The notes: generated by a model not told the origin, from the sequence alone. A DNA stretch of 64,000 nt from Crocinitomicaceae bacterium (GCA_024643365.1 JAHENC010000001.1:175475-239474); one strand, 5' to 3'. Positions 24,864 through 35,909 are shown, numbered from the stretch's first letter. A program made the numbers and translations.

Positions 24864-25631
24864 TTATGTTCTTTTTTCCTGCATGATCGATCGAATTTCT
24901 TTCATAAATTCAGATGCATACACAAAACTGAGGATTTCAGGATTATCTGTAGTCAGGATAGAATCTTTATCTCCACTCCACCATTTCTTTCCTTGGTGAA
25001 TAAAAAGAATGTTTTGTCCAATTTCTATTACGCTGTTCATGTCATGGGTAATGACAACAGTTGTCATGTTGAATTCAGCGGTAATATCTTTGATAAGTCC
25101 ATCAATAACGATAGAGGTTTTCGGATCTAAACCAGAGTTAGGCTCATCGCAAAACAAGTATTTTGGATTCATCGAAATCGCTCGCGCAATTCCAATTCGC
25201 TTTTGCATCCCACCACTACATTCGGCTGGGAACAATTTATTACGTCCGGTTAAGTTGACACGATCTAGACAAAAATCAACACGTTTTTGCATTTCAGCTT
25301 TCGTCATATTGGTAAACATCGTCAATGGAAACATGATATTTTGCTCAACCGTTAAGGAATCAAATAAGGCTACTCCTTGAAACAACATGCCAATTTCCTC
25401 ACGGATTTGACTACGTTCAAAGCGCTCCATAGACGTGAAATTTCTCCCATCAAACAGAATCTGTCCTTCGTCCACTTCGTACAAACCAACAATGCATTTC
25501 GCTAAAACAGATTTTCCTTGTCCAGATTGACCGATAATCAAATTGACTTTGCCTGTTTCAAATTGATAGTTTATATCAGACAACACTTGTTGTCCATTAA
25601 ATGATTTCATGACATGTTTAACCTCAATCAT
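24864..25631 (-). CDS. mlaF: Lipid ABC transporter ATP-binding protein (MlaF-like)
   Basis: A 255-residue ATPase of the Mla/Mkl subfamily that powers phospholipid movement between inner and outer membranes. Walker A is GQSGQGKS (about residues 34-41), the signature motif is SGGMQKRIGIARA, and Walker B is YLFCDEPNSGLDP, followed by a D-loop and switch histidine in VITHDM. The GMQKR form of the signature region is characteristic of this subfamily. The start overlaps the permease stop by four bases, so the two form a pair. The MlaD-type (MCE) subunit is not in this window directly downstream. Confidence 0.92.
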   Translation of the reverse strand: MIEVKHVMKSFNGQQVLSDINYQFETGKVNLIIGQSGQGKSVLAKCIVGLYEVDEGQILFDGRNFTSMERFERSQIREEIGMLFQGVALFDSLTVEQNIMFPLTMFTNMTKAEMQKRVDFCLDRVNLTGRNKLFPAECSGGMQKRIGIARAISMNPKYLFCDEPNSGLDPKTSIVIDGLIKDITAEFNMTTVVITHDMNSVIEIGQNILFIHQGKKWWSGDKDSILTTDNPEILSFVYASEFMKEIRSIMQEKRT

Positions 25632-26371
25632 GACAACAACAATAATTGTGTTAGAATTAGGTTGGCTACTAAAATAGCAATACTACTACTGACAACAGCT
25701 TGAGTGGATGCTTGTCCGACATTGATCGATCCTCCTTTTACATAATAACCGTAGAATGAAGAAACCGAAACAATTAAAAATCCAAACACGACTGTTTTTG
25801 TTAAGGCGTAGGTAATGTGAAATGGATTAAAAAACGCACGTAATCCTAACACATAAGTTTCTGTTGTCGTTAAATCGGTAATTATCAAGGCCATCCATCC
25901 ACCCAACATACTTAAGGTCATGGAGAAAATAATCAGAACTGGAAAAAACAAGATTGCGGCAATGATTTTAGGCAAAACCAAATGATTCAAGGAATTTACT
26001 CCCATGATTTCCAAGGCGTCAATTTGTTCGGTAACACGCATGGTGCCAATTTCGGAAGCCACATTTGAGCCAACTTTCCCTGCAAGAATCAAGGAAATAA
26101 TCGTTGGTGAAAATTCTAAAATGGTACTTGATTGAGTAATGTAACCTACCGTATATTTTGGTAAAAGTGGATTAGACATACTCGAAGCCGTTTGCAAGGC
26201 AATAACACCTCCAATAAAGGTGGACATCAATGCAACGATCGGCAAAGAACTGATACCAATGTTTTCAAGCTCATTGATTAAACGCGAAAAGAATATTTTC
26301 CATTTCTTTGGTCTTGTAAAAACCATGGTCAACATCAACGTGTACTTCCCAATATTTTGTAATAATTTCAC
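25628..26371 (-). CDS. mlaE: Lipid ABC transporter permease (MlaE-like)
   Basis: A 247-residue inner-membrane permease with about five to six membrane segments. The GTMRVTEQIDALEIMGVNS coupling-helix motif and the preceding GKVGSNVASEIG are diagnostic of the MlaE/permease-like family. It begins at GTG (26371), four bases behind a TAACTTAG box, an arrangement like that of prfA, so its mRNA may be leaderless. It is coupled to the ATPase gene. Confidence 0.92.
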   Translation of the reverse strand: MKLLQNIGKYTLMLTMVFTRPKKWKIFFSRLINELENIGISSLPIVALMSTFIGGVIALQTASSMSNPLLPKYTVGYITQSSTILEFSPTIISLILAGKVGSNVASEIGTMRVTEQIDALEIMGVNSLNHLVLPKIIAAILFFPVLIIFSMTLSMLGGWMALIITDLTTTETYVLGLRAFFNPFHITYALTKTVVFGFLIVSVSSFYGYYVKGGSINVGQASTQAVVSSSIAILVANLILTQLLLLS

Positions 26372-26432
26372 GAAGCTAAGTTAAGGATATTTTCCAAGGT
26401 GATGTAAGGTGATTTTGCTTTCATTTTGTTTT

Positions 26433-26440
26433 TAACTTTG
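26433..26440 (+). promoter_or_regulatory. Predicted -7 box of the SprT-like gene
   Basis: TAACTTTG matches TAnnTTTG with a TTTG 15 bases upstream (26414-26417), a spacing shorter than usual. The box ends three bases before the GTG proposed as start. Confidence 0.45.
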
Positions 26441-26443
26441 TTC

Positions 26444-27076
26444 GTGTCGAATTCAAAAAGAGAACAATTTATTGAAACGCTGAATCGTTTTGCTCCAGAA
26501 GCATTTACGGAATACCTGACGGATTTAATTCTTTCCGCCAAAGTCAAATTTAAAATTGTTCCTGGGAGAAGCACGAAACTTGGTGACTTTCGCGTCAAAG
26601 CGGGAGAAGAAAAACCGACAATTACGGTCAATGGTGACTTGAATAAATTCTCATTTCTCGTAACATCCATTCATGAATTAGCTCATTTAGAGGCTTTTCG
26701 CGATCACGGACAGCGCATTCAAGCACATGGAATAGAATGGAAGCAAGCCTATCGTCGATTGATGGAGCCCATTTTGGTGAGTAAAGAATTACCGGCAGAT
26801 GTAGAAAAAGCACTTTGGAAAAATTTCACCAACACGAAAGCATCTTCTTGTACCGACCTCCAATTGAGTCGAACGTTGAAACTATACGACAAGTCCCCCG
26901 CGACTACTTTGGAAGAAATTCCGCACAAAAGCATGTTTCATTTGAATGGAAAATCATTCGAGAAAGGCTTACTGCGCAGAAGTCGTTATCTTTGTACCGA
27001 ATTAAAAACCGGAAAACCTTATTTAGTTCATGCACTTGCAACCGTTGAATTAATCGAAAAATATGAGTACAAATAA
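26444..27076 (+). CDS. SprT-like zinc metallopeptidase-fold protein
   Basis: A 210-residue cytoplasmic protein of the SprT/Spartan-like family. The HELAH zinc-binding motif is at residues 77-81, followed by HGIEWKQAYRRLM, which supplies the third histidine region. Eukaryotic Spartan cleaves DNA-protein crosslinks; bacterial members are poorly studied. The C-terminal part carries single cysteines, not a clear zinc ribbon. Starts at TTG 26426 or GTG 26444 are possible. I prefer GTG (MSNSKREQF), because the earlier codons overlap the -7 box. The stop overlaps manC by 14 bases. Confidence 0.82.
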   Translation: MSNSKREQFIETLNRFAPEAFTEYLTDLILSAKVKFKIVPGRSTKLGDFRVKAGEEKPTITVNGDLNKFSFLVTSIHELAHLEAFRDHGQRIQAHGIEWKQAYRRLMEPILVSKELPADVEKALWKNFTNTKASSCTDLQLSRTLKLYDKSPATTLEEIPHKSMFHLNGKSFEKGLLRRSRYLCTELKTGKPYLVHALATVELIEKYEYK

Positions 27077-28154
27077 TTACGGACTAATTATGGCGGGTGG
27101 CGTTGGGAGTCGTTTTTGGCCAATGTCCACACCTCAAAAACCAAAACAATTCCTTGATGTATTAGGAATAGGTAAATCTTTATTGCGTTTGACTTTCGAG
27201 CGAATGTTGAAATCTGTTCCATGTGAACATATCTATATTTTAACCAATACTTCGTATCGTGAATTGGTGAAGGAACAACTTCCTGAATTAAGTTTTGAGC
27301 AAATCTTGTGCGAACCTATGCGTAAGAACACCGCGCCTTGTATTGCTTACGCAGCTGCTAAAATTCATGCAAGTAATCCAAATGCAACATTGATCATTTC
27401 TCCTTCCGATCACCTCATCGTGAACGAAACGAGATTTCAAGAAATTATTTCCACGGCAATTACCGTGGCTAATGATAAAAAACACTTGGTTACCCTTGGA
27501 ATCGAACCTAGTAGACCCGACACCGGTTATGGATACATAGAGTTTGATTTAAGTAGCGGAGTTCAAAAAGGACAAGCAACAGAGGTTATTCAGTTTCGCG
27601 AAAAACCAAATGTGGAAACTGCACAGCAATTTTTAGATGCTAAAAACTTTTATTGGAACGCAGGTATTTTTGTTTGGCGTGCAGATGTGATTCTAGATGC
27701 TTTACACAAATTCCAACCTATGCTGCACGAGATTTTTATGACGGACACGAGTGCGTATGGAACTACGAAAGAAACAGACTTCTTATATCAAGCCTTTGAT
27801 CAATGCGAAGATATCTCCATTGATTTCGCGGTTATGGAACATGCAAAAAATGTTTCTGTTGTCCTTTCTGATTTCGACTGGAGTGACCTTGGCACCTGGG
27901 GAAGTTTAACTGAGCACCTACCAAAGGATAATGAATCAAATTCGATTATCGGGGACAATGTGTTTGCCTTTGATTCTAGCAATTGTTTGGTTAATGTGCC
28001 TAAGGATAAATTGGTATTGTTAGATGGATTAAACGATTACATCGTTGTTGAATCGGAGCATATGTTGATGATTCTTAAGTCTTCCAATGAGCAACAACTC
28101 AAAAATTACTTGAAAGTTTTAGAAACAAATCGTCCCGAATACTTTCAAAAATAA
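27063..28154 (+). CDS. manC: Mannose-1-phosphate guanylyltransferase
   Basis: Makes GDP-mannose from mannose-1-phosphate and GTP for surface polysaccharide or LPS. The 363-residue length is that of the catalytic domain alone, without the isomerase half of bifunctional ManC/AlgA enzymes. The nucleotide-binding motif is MAGGVGSRFWPMSTPQKPKQF near the N-terminus. Also visible are SPSDHLI, FREKPN and YWNAGIFVWR, and DWSDLGTWGSL near residue 280. It overlaps the SprT-like gene, and its stop shares one base (TAATG) with the dus start, forming a three-gene operon. Confidence 0.94.
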   Translation: MSTNNYGLIMAGGVGSRFWPMSTPQKPKQFLDVLGIGKSLLRLTFERMLKSVPCEHIYILTNTSYRELVKEQLPELSFEQILCEPMRKNTAPCIAYAAAKIHASNPNATLIISPSDHLIVNETRFQEIISTAITVANDKKHLVTLGIEPSRPDTGYGYIEFDLSSGVQKGQATEVIQFREKPNVETAQQFLDAKNFYWNAGIFVWRADVILDALHKFQPMLHEIFMTDTSAYGTTKETDFLYQAFDQCEDISIDFAVMEHAKNVSVVLSDFDWSDLGTWGSLTEHLPKDNESNSIIGDNVFAFDSSNCLVNVPKDKLVLLDGLNDYIVVESEHMLMILKSSNEQQLKNYLKVLETNRPEYFQK

Positions 28155-29161
28155 TGGTAAAAATTCGCAACATAGAATTAGGTGAGTTTCCGCTTTTACT
28201 GGCTCCAATGGAGGATGTAAGTGACCCGCCATTTCGTGCACTTTGCAAGCAACATGGTGCTGACTTAATGTACACCGAATTCATTTCTTCTGAGGGACTG
28301 ATTCGCGACGCAGCTAAAAGTGTTCAGAAATTAGATATTTTTGAATATGAGCGTCCGATTGGGATTCAGATTTTCGGTTCAGACATTGAAAGCATGATTC
28401 AATGCGCTGAAATCATTGACCAAGTAAAACCAGATTTATTAGACATCAATTATGGTTGTCCAGTAAAGAAAGTAGCGTGTAAAGGCGCAGGCGCAGGACT
28501 ATTACAAGACATTCCAAAGATGGTGCGTATGACGGAAGCAATCGTGAAAGCAACATCGCTTCCGGTTACCGTTAAAACGCGTTTGGGATGGGATGACGAC
28601 ACAAAATATGTGGTTGAGACAGCTGAGCGATTACAAGATATCGGTATTGAAGCTATTTCTATTCATGGACGTACGCGTAAGCAGATGTACAAAGGTGAAG
28701 CAGATTGGACCTTAATTGGGGAAGTGAAAAATAATTCACGCATGCGCATTCCTGTTTTTGGTAATGGCGACATTGACTCACCGGAAAAAGCTGTAGAATA
28801 CAAAAACCGCTATGGTGTTGATGGGATAATGATTGGCCGTGCAAGCATTGGATATCCATGGGTGTTTAATGAAATTAAACATTTTATGGCGACAGGAACA
28901 CACTTAGCTGGGCCTAGTATAGAAGATCGTGTACAAGCTTGTAGGGACCACCTGGAAATGAGCATCAAATGGAAAGGAATGCAGCTTGGAATCAATGAAA
29001 TGAAAAGACACTACACGAATTATTTTAAGGGAATTTCACATTTCAAAGAATACAGAACGAAGCTAGTTTCTAGTTATGATTTAGATGAAATTTACGGCAT
29101 GTTGAATTACATTAAAGAACATGCAGACGAATTTCACTTCGCACAAGCTTCAGAAATCTAA
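28154..29161 (+). CDS. dusB: tRNA-dihydrouridine synthase
   Basis: A flavin enzyme that reduces uridine to dihydrouridine in tRNA D-loops. It is 335 residues long. The N-terminal LAPMEDVSDPPFR, the catalytic cysteine Cys102 in DINYGCPVKKV, and the FMN-phosphate-binding GNGDIDSPEKA and GIMIGRASIGYPW are all present. The DusB assignment follows the NifR3-like sequence and length. It is translationally coupled to manC and overlaps the convergent next gene by four bases. Confidence 0.95.
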   Translation: MVKIRNIELGEFPLLLAPMEDVSDPPFRALCKQHGADLMYTEFISSEGLIRDAAKSVQKLDIFEYERPIGIQIFGSDIESMIQCAEIIDQVKPDLLDINYGCPVKKVACKGAGAGLLQDIPKMVRMTEAIVKATSLPVTVKTRLGWDDDTKYVVETAERLQDIGIEAISIHGRTRKQMYKGEADWTLIGEVKNNSRMRIPVFGNGDIDSPEKAVEYKNRYGVDGIMIGRASIGYPWVFNEIKHFMATGTHLAGPSIEDRVQACRDHLEMSIKWKGMQLGINEMKRHYTNYFKGISHFKEYRTKLVSSYDLDEIYGMLNYIKEHADEFHFAQASEI

Positions 29162-30486
29162 ATCAATTTATTGCGTCGGAAGATACGTCTGACAGGAATT
29201 TGGAGACTTCCAAAAACTTCGTTTCGAGTTAGCGAATCAATGCTAAAGAAATACTTTGTCCCCTTGTTGGTCCAAGTTACATGATTATTTGTGCTGGGCA
29301 CTAATTTTGGAGCAGCCGAACCAGAATAAAACTGATAAATGTCTCCCATTTTCTTTAATTTCAACAAGGGAGAAAATAAGAAACGAAAATCCTCTCCTTC
29401 CTTTCGAAGGATTCCTTTTCGCATGAGTTTATTCAAGAAAAGTTGTCCGTATTCGTTCATGGAAATCATAGCGGAATACGTTGGAATCAATATTTCTTTT
29501 TCTCGTGTTACCTCTTCCTCATTAAAGTCCTCGTCTAAGACAGTTTCTATGTAACGTTCTTTTACTTTTTGCATTCCACCTTCGATGAAACACAAATCTC
29601 CGGTCCAAGCTTGGATGAATTCAGTAAAGGGGAATCCAAATCGTTTGCCAATTTTAGAGAATTGAACAAACATGGAATCTTCCTTATTCTTCTTAAATTT
29701 TTCAATATCCAAATGCACATCTATCATCCGCTGTGTCCCCAAGGACGAAGCATAACTCAAGGCATTTTCCTTACGCTTGAAATAAAGAGGTTTCGTTTTT
29801 TTTAAATAGCTCTTTAATTTAAAACTAGAAGAATCGCTATCATGAGCAAACATCGCTGTTTCAATACCCAAGGATTTCAACTTGGACCAATTGGAATAAA
29901 TGACAAAATGCTCATTTTTGAATTGCTTTTGTGCTAAAAACCGTTTCCAATCCTTGTGAACACCAAGGTGACGAGCACTTATCACTTGCTCCAGCACCGT
30001 TTTAAAATCATTTCCTTTGTAGAAGAATAAATACCCATCACCATAATGTAGATAGGACTTATCTTCTAAATTGTAATAGTATTTGTGATCATTAAAAACG
30101 GAGTCAGAAATATCAACGAACTTCTTCAGACGCTCGATACCCCCCATGATTTTGGAGCTGTCACTTAAGTGTGCCATGGCGCCTAAGTTTCCATCCTCAT
30201 TTCCGAAAAGATAAACGTTTTGTTGGAGATCAATTCCGTACATTTTACCCTGTCCAAGTAAAAACTCATAGGTTGTAAAATCGCGTGCCGAAATCTTGTT
30301 GTACTGTAACATCCCGTTCGTTTCCTTCGCTAATTCTAGAATATTTGCAGTTGCAATAAAATCAGCCGTTGGCAGACGATCTATTAATCTTGGTGGAATC
30401 GGTTTCTGAAAAAGGATGTTTTTCAGAAAAAGCACTAATCCGAGTGCTCCGGCAAGTAAAAGTAGGGTGCTTATTTTACGAAACAC
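29158..30486 (-). CDS. Hypothetical membrane-anchored protein, paralogue of the upstream gene
   Basis: A 442-residue protein with an N-terminal hydrophobic helix (about residues 5-25) acting as membrane anchor or uncleaved signal, and a large extracytoplasmic part. Its start follows the 621-residue protein gene by two bases. The two share a recognisable N-terminal pattern: an IPP/IPK start, then a KIS..D...YEF stretch, then GIDLQQNVYLF in this protein against GIDFDQRLNLFYG in the other. The resemblance suggests a DUF4836-like family of Bacteroidota envelope proteins. Function is unknown; no enzyme motif is visible. Confidence 0.75.
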   Translation of the reverse strand: MFRKISTLLLLAGALGLVLFLKNILFQKPIPPRLIDRLPTADFIATANILELAKETNGMLQYNKISARDFTTYEFLLGQGKMYGIDLQQNVYLFGNEDGNLGAMAHLSDSSKIMGGIERLKKFVDISDSVFNDHKYYYNLEDKSYLHYGDGYLFFYKGNDFKTVLEQVISARHLGVHKDWKRFLAQKQFKNEHFVIYSNWSKLKSLGIETAMFAHDSDSSSFKLKSYLKKTKPLYFKRKENALSYASSLGTQRMIDVHLDIEKFKKNKEDSMFVQFSKIGKRFGFPFTEFIQAWTGDLCFIEGGMQKVKERYIETVLDEDFNEEEVTREKEILIPTYSAMISMNEYGQLFLNKLMRKGILRKEGEDFRFLFSPLLKLKKMGDIYQFYSGSAAPKLVPSTNNHVTWTNKGTKYFFSIDSLTRNEVFGSLQIPVRRIFRRNKLI

Positions 30487-30488
30487 AA

Positions 30489-32354
30489 TTATGGATTAAA
30501 GGTGGTCACAACATAAATTGAATTGATTAAATCCAACAAGTGTTTCCCTGTTGTCTCTTCCCCTTCAAATGAATACTGTAAATTGAATTTTGTTTGTTCG
30601 CTCGTCGTTTTACTTGAGTTTAATTCGAACTGTCCTGATTTCCCCTTCAATGAATTTAGAATTTCCTCTTGTCTCGGATTCAGAACACCAGCAGGAAAAC
30701 GGTTTAAGGTTTCTTCAATGTCGATATGTCCATACATGAAGCCACTTTTCTGTGCTGCTTTACATTCCTTGCTGGAAATTGCTTCCTTACCGTAACCATC
30801 AGCATGATTCACCGCTAAGTCTTCATCGTTCGTTAAAATGAATAGTCCATTTCTGTTGATGAAATACATAGGTGCTGCATCTAAAATGGCATTATCAAAT
30901 TTCCAATAATCACCACAATCTTTAAATTTCGACGTCAAACGACTCATGTGCTTCATTACTTTCTCTGGAATATCCGAACGGTCAATGGAAAATCCAACAG
31001 TAAAGATTGGCATGTCCTCCTCAGCTTCTGCTTCACGCTCCCCGTATTCGAAAGTTTCTTCGTCGTAGAAAAACTCAATTTTCTTCGTTTTAATTTTTTT
31101 AATTCCGTTGAATGTACCGAACATACTTCCCTTGTAAGTTCCGAATAGCGCATCTTTGTTCACAAACTCGTTTAACAATTCAATGGTTAAGACATTCATG
31201 GATATCTGCGCATTTTTCTCGTCACTCAACACGGGCATAATGACTTTGTACGCCTGTTCATATGCTTGACGTAAGTTCACATTGTACGTGAAATAACCAG
31301 TGCTAGATTGCGGAATGTATTTTAAGACATGTTTATCGAATTTAGAATCGTTCATTTCTTTGTAAATGGACCCTAGTTCTTTTCCGTAATTCGCCTCAAC
31401 GTGGAATTCCACCTTGTTTTCTTTCAGAATTAAATCTCCTAAAATCACATTTCCTGTATACAATTCTTGAATATCCTTGTAAAGAGAAGGAAGTACCGTT
31501 TGAAAGTACCAAAGTCCTTGTGATTTCTCGAAATTTCTTGAATTATCTAAGTAAAATGTCCCGATTGCTTCATGGGACATTTGTCCAGCAAAACGTATAT
31601 CCTGAGAAAACAAATTCACTTCATTCACAAACAATTCGTTCATCAGACGTTCCAATTCACGTTCCTGAAGCACTAACTGAACACTATCGCGTAATTCGTA
31701 GTAATTTTTAATATTTGGATTTTCCGTAGCATCAGGATAAGAGGCTTGTTCCAACGGTTGATCATTCGTAAACTCTTGTTCATTCAATATTTCCTCTTCC
31801 TCAATGCCGCTTTCCTCATCATCAAACAATTCATAAGGCATTTCGTTACCACGTGCATACCACAAAGAATCCGTCATTTGATCAATGTAATCCATGGTTG
31901 GTTCGATGCGAATGAGAATAGCTGTATTCCCTTTGATTATTAAGTTATTGAAGAAGGTGCCATACATTTCCACTCCCGGGAATTTCATGTCCAATTTTTG
32001 AAAATCGTCGAAGACTTCGAATAATTGTGCCTTATTTTTTACTCCAAAAGTAAAACCGGAAATTTCATTTTGATAGGTTTTTCCATAGAACAGGTTTAAA
32101 CGCTGATCAAAGTCAATTCCTGCATCCTTCAACGTTTTACCTGAAGTTGAGCCATCAAATAATTCTTGATGCACTTCTTCCATAAATTCATACTTCACTA
32201 AGTCATCCATGGAGATTTTCTGCAACAAATTAATGTTGTTTATACTGAACACAGTTACAGCATCTTTTGGAATGAATAATTCAGATTTTTGTCCAAACAG
32301 CAGGGTACTGGAGAACAAGGTAAGGGAATAAATAAGTGCGTTTTTCACAGGCAA
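30489..32354 (-). CDS. Hypothetical secreted protein, DUF4836-like
   Basis: A 621-residue periplasmic or surface protein. The signal peptide ends near residue 22 (LLFGQ). The mature start (ELFIPKDAVTVFSINNINLLQKIS) resembles the DUF4836 family of Bacteroidota. The middle contains a strongly acidic stretch (about residues 175-205: EESGIEEEEILNEQEF), and the second half repeats the alpha/beta character of the first. It is the middle gene of a minus-strand run with a 224-residue lipoprotein upstream and its 442-residue paralogue downstream. No catalytic motif is recognised. Confidence 0.75.
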   Translation of the reverse strand: MPVKNALIYSLTLFSSTLLFGQKSELFIPKDAVTVFSINNINLLQKISMDDLVKYEFMEEVHQELFDGSTSGKTLKDAGIDFDQRLNLFYGKTYQNEISGFTFGVKNKAQLFEVFDDFQKLDMKFPGVEMYGTFFNNLIIKGNTAILIRIEPTMDYIDQMTDSLWYARGNEMPYELFDDEESGIEEEEILNEQEFTNDQPLEQASYPDATENPNIKNYYELRDSVQLVLQERELERLMNELFVNEVNLFSQDIRFAGQMSHEAIGTFYLDNSRNFEKSQGLWYFQTVLPSLYKDIQELYTGNVILGDLILKENKVEFHVEANYGKELGSIYKEMNDSKFDKHVLKYIPQSSTGYFTYNVNLRQAYEQAYKVIMPVLSDEKNAQISMNVLTIELLNEFVNKDALFGTYKGSMFGTFNGIKKIKTKKIEFFYDEETFEYGEREAEAEEDMPIFTVGFSIDRSDIPEKVMKHMSRLTSKFKDCGDYWKFDNAILDAAPMYFINRNGLFILTNDEDLAVNHADGYGKEAISSKECKAAQKSGFMYGHIDIEETLNRFPAGVLNPRQEEILNSLKGKSGQFELNSSKTTSEQTKFNLQYSFEGEETTGKHLLDLINSIYVVTTFNP

Positions 32355-32394
32355 TTTTCAAATGAAATATGAAGCGAATTTAATCATAATCTCG

Positions 32395-33069
32395 TTAGTT
32401 TTTCGTCGAGATTAAATAGATTATATTTTCGAGTAAATCTTGGTTTTCTTTGACGCTGTAGGCACTTGCTTTCACCATCACTGCCGTCTTACTTTTATTG
32501 AGTGTTCCTAATGAATTTTCGAATTTCTCAATCGGACGATCAAAACGAGTAATGGAAGTATATGTTCCATCTTTTAAAAGTTCAAGATCATTGGATTTGA
32601 AGGCTTTCAATTTTGCGCGGGCAAAGGCAGGAATGGAACGTTTTAATTTATTTCCGTCCCAAGTAATCCAAATTTCATCCGCTTCTGGACCTAGTTTGTC
32701 TTTTGACACAGCTTCAATCGCATTAGCTAGTCCTGCTTGAAGAGACATGATACTCGTAAAATCACAAGAGAATTTCAAGATAAAGTCTGTGTAATTTTCT
32801 TCAATTAAAACATTGGAAATTCCCGGCTGGGCATCAAGGATTTTGGCAAACTCTCCAACTTTTGCACTGATATCTTGAATACTAGGTACTTTTTTTCCGT
32901 CAAGACTGTCCAAGGCTAAGATTGAATTGACTTTCACCCTACTTTCGGACAGGTTGACTTTGTAATGAAGTGTTCCCGACCCATCGTTGTGCATCGTCAA
33001 ATCGTCCCAGATTTCAATACACGAAACCATGGAAAATAATAATGCTAAAAGGATGGTAATTTTTTTCAC
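32395..33069 (-). CDS. Hypothetical lipoprotein
   Basis: A 224-residue lipoprotein with lipobox MVSC (cysteine 17). The mature protein is beta-rich and begins with a DLTMHNDGSGTLHYKVN strand pattern of a kind seen in unannotated Bacteroidota lipoproteins. It lies 40 bases upstream of the DUF4836-like gene and 30 bases downstream of the SRAP gene, so it is probably part of the same envelope operon. I do not recognise a family. Confidence 0.7.
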   Translation of the reverse strand: MKKITILLALLFSMVSCIEIWDDLTMHNDGSGTLHYKVNLSESRVKVNSILALDSLDGKKVPSIQDISAKVGEFAKILDAQPGISNVLIEENYTDFILKFSCDFTSIMSLQAGLANAIEAVSKDKLGPEADEIWITWDGNKLKRSIPAFARAKLKAFKSNDLELLKDGTYTSITRFDRPIEKFENSLGTLNKSKTAVMVKASAYSVKENQDLLENIIYLISTKN

Positions 33070-33099
33070 GTGCGTTTGAAATCAAATGTAATGCCAAAA

Positions 33100-33810
33100 T
33101 TAGTCAAATAGATTTGTTTGGCGTTGACTATCGTCCATAAATTCTTTATGTATTTCCGGGCTATTCGCCTGAGAAGAAAGGATTAAACGTTTATTGATCG
33201 TATGTGCTATGAGTTTATCGGAAGAAATACGTTTGGAAAGGTCCCATTGAAAGTTTCCACTCAACCAATCACTTTCCAACTCAGGTGTTAAAATCAAAGG
33301 CATTCGCTTTTTAACGTTATGAATTTCAGCCATCAATTCATTGGCTTCACAGGTCACGATGGTAAATGTCTGTTCCATCGTTTGAGTTTGCGGATTCATC
33401 CACGTATCGTACATTCCTGCAAGCGAAAAGAGTTCGTGCTCTTTGCAACGAATAAAGTGTGGAATTCTGTTTTTTCCATGATGCTGCCAGTCAAAAAAAC
33501 CTGTGGAGGGAACCAGGCAATGTTGTCGATTCCAAAGATGCTTAAAGGAACTTCGCTCTTCCAATGTTTCGATTCGAGCATTGAGGGTTTTATTGCTTAC
33601 ATCTAAACGATTTTGACCTTTAAACCAAAAGGGAACGAGTCCCCAGTTCATTCGTTTAATCTCCGGATCAGTTGTGATAATTCGCCAGTTGGGATGATCA
33701 AATCCCGAAGCGTAAAACGTTGGTTTATCCGGAATCAACTCTGGCACAACCTTTTGATAGCGTTTCGCTAAGTCAATGTTCACAGATGTAGAAGAATTCG
33801 CGTAGCACAT
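33100..33810 (-). CDS. SRAP/HMCES-type abasic-site DNA-protein crosslink protein
   Basis: A 236-residue protein of the SOS-response-associated peptidase family (YedK/HMCES), which covalently traps abasic sites in single-stranded DNA. I start it at the ATG at 33810 because the family needs the cysteine directly after Met (here MCYANSS) as catalytic nucleophile. The in-frame extension MLM would block it. Other landmarks are LNARIETL, CLVPSTGFFDWQ with its glycine-aromatic turn, TCEANELMAEIHNVKKRMPLIL (catalytic histidine) and the C-terminal LSKR region. No LexA-like site is evident; a TAACTTTA box lies at 33834-33827. Confidence 0.94.
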   Translation of the reverse strand: MCYANSSTSVNIDLAKRYQKVVPELIPDKPTFYASGFDHPNWRIITTDPEIKRMNWGLVPFWFKGQNRLDVSNKTLNARIETLEERSSFKHLWNRQHCLVPSTGFFDWQHHGKNRIPHFIRCKEHELFSLAGMYDTWMNPQTQTMEQTFTIVTCEANELMAEIHNVKKRMPLILTPELESDWLSGNFQWDLSKRISSDKLIAHTINKRLILSSQANSPEIHKEFMDDSQRQTNLFD

Positions 33811-33858
33811 AAGCAAGATTGAAGGATAAAGTTAAGAAACAAGTCGAAAAGTAGGAGC

Positions 33859-33885
33859 AAAAAAAAGCCACTCTTGCGAGTGGCC
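33859..33885 (-). terminator. Second groESL terminator (hairpin plus U-run)
   Basis: On the minus strand GCCACTC pairs with GAGTGGC around TTGC-type loop bases, followed by eight U (33866-33859). It lies downstream of the first hairpin and is the stronger of the two. Confidence 0.85.
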
Positions 33886-33936
33886 ATATAGAGTCGTCTC
33901 CAACTATCCGAATAAATCGGGAAGCAGGAAACGGGA

Positions 33937-33954
33937 AAGAGCCCGAAGGCTCTT
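33937..33954 (-). terminator. First groESL hairpin with UUCG loop
   Basis: A perfect seven-base stem AAGAGCC/GGCTCTT with a TTCG tetraloop on the minus strand, starting eight bases after the groEL stop. It lacks a long U-run, so it could be a 3'-end stabiliser instead of the terminator proper. Confidence 0.6.
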
Positions 33955-33961
33955 ATAAATC

Positions 33962-35617
<1,656 letters not shown>

Positions 35618-35621
35618 TTAA

Positions 35622-35897
35622 TTAAAAAATTCCATAAATATCAGATTCTCTCATAATCAGATAGTTCGTACCATCGATTTTAATTTCCGTACCAGCGTAT
35701 TGTCCGTATAAAACAGAATCTCCAACGTTTACTGACATTGGCTCATCTTTTTTACCGGTACCAGCTGCTACAACAATTCCGCGCAATGGTTTTTCTTTTG
35801 CTGTGTCTGGAATAATGATTCCACTTGCTGTTTTTTGCTCTGCTGGCGCAGGTTCTACCAGAACTCTGTCTGCCAAAGGTTTAAAATTTACTGACAT
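35622..35897 (-). CDS. groS: Co-chaperonin GroES
   Basis: The 91-residue lid protein of the GroEL chamber. It shows the mobile-loop region ([21 protein letters not shown]), the [15 protein letters not shown] segment and a C-terminal strand. It is first in the groESL operon. No CIRCE element (TTAGCACTC inverted repeat) precedes it; a different repeat pattern is found at 35910-35952. Confidence 0.97.
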   Translation of the reverse strand: MSVNFKPLADRVLVEPAPAEQKTASGIIIPDTAKEKPLRGIVVAAGTGKKDEPMSVNVGDSVLYGQYAGTEIKIDGTNYLIMRESDIYGIF

Positions 35898-35909
35898 TTT
35901 TTATTTATT

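Noticed and set aside
29158..29161. Possible frameshift where dusB and the 442-residue gene overlap
   Set aside because: The genes are convergent with a simple four-base overlap and both ends are normal.
33811..33816. Earlier start for the SRAP protein
   Set aside because: It would place residues before the MC start and mask the cysteine nucleophile that must become N-terminal.
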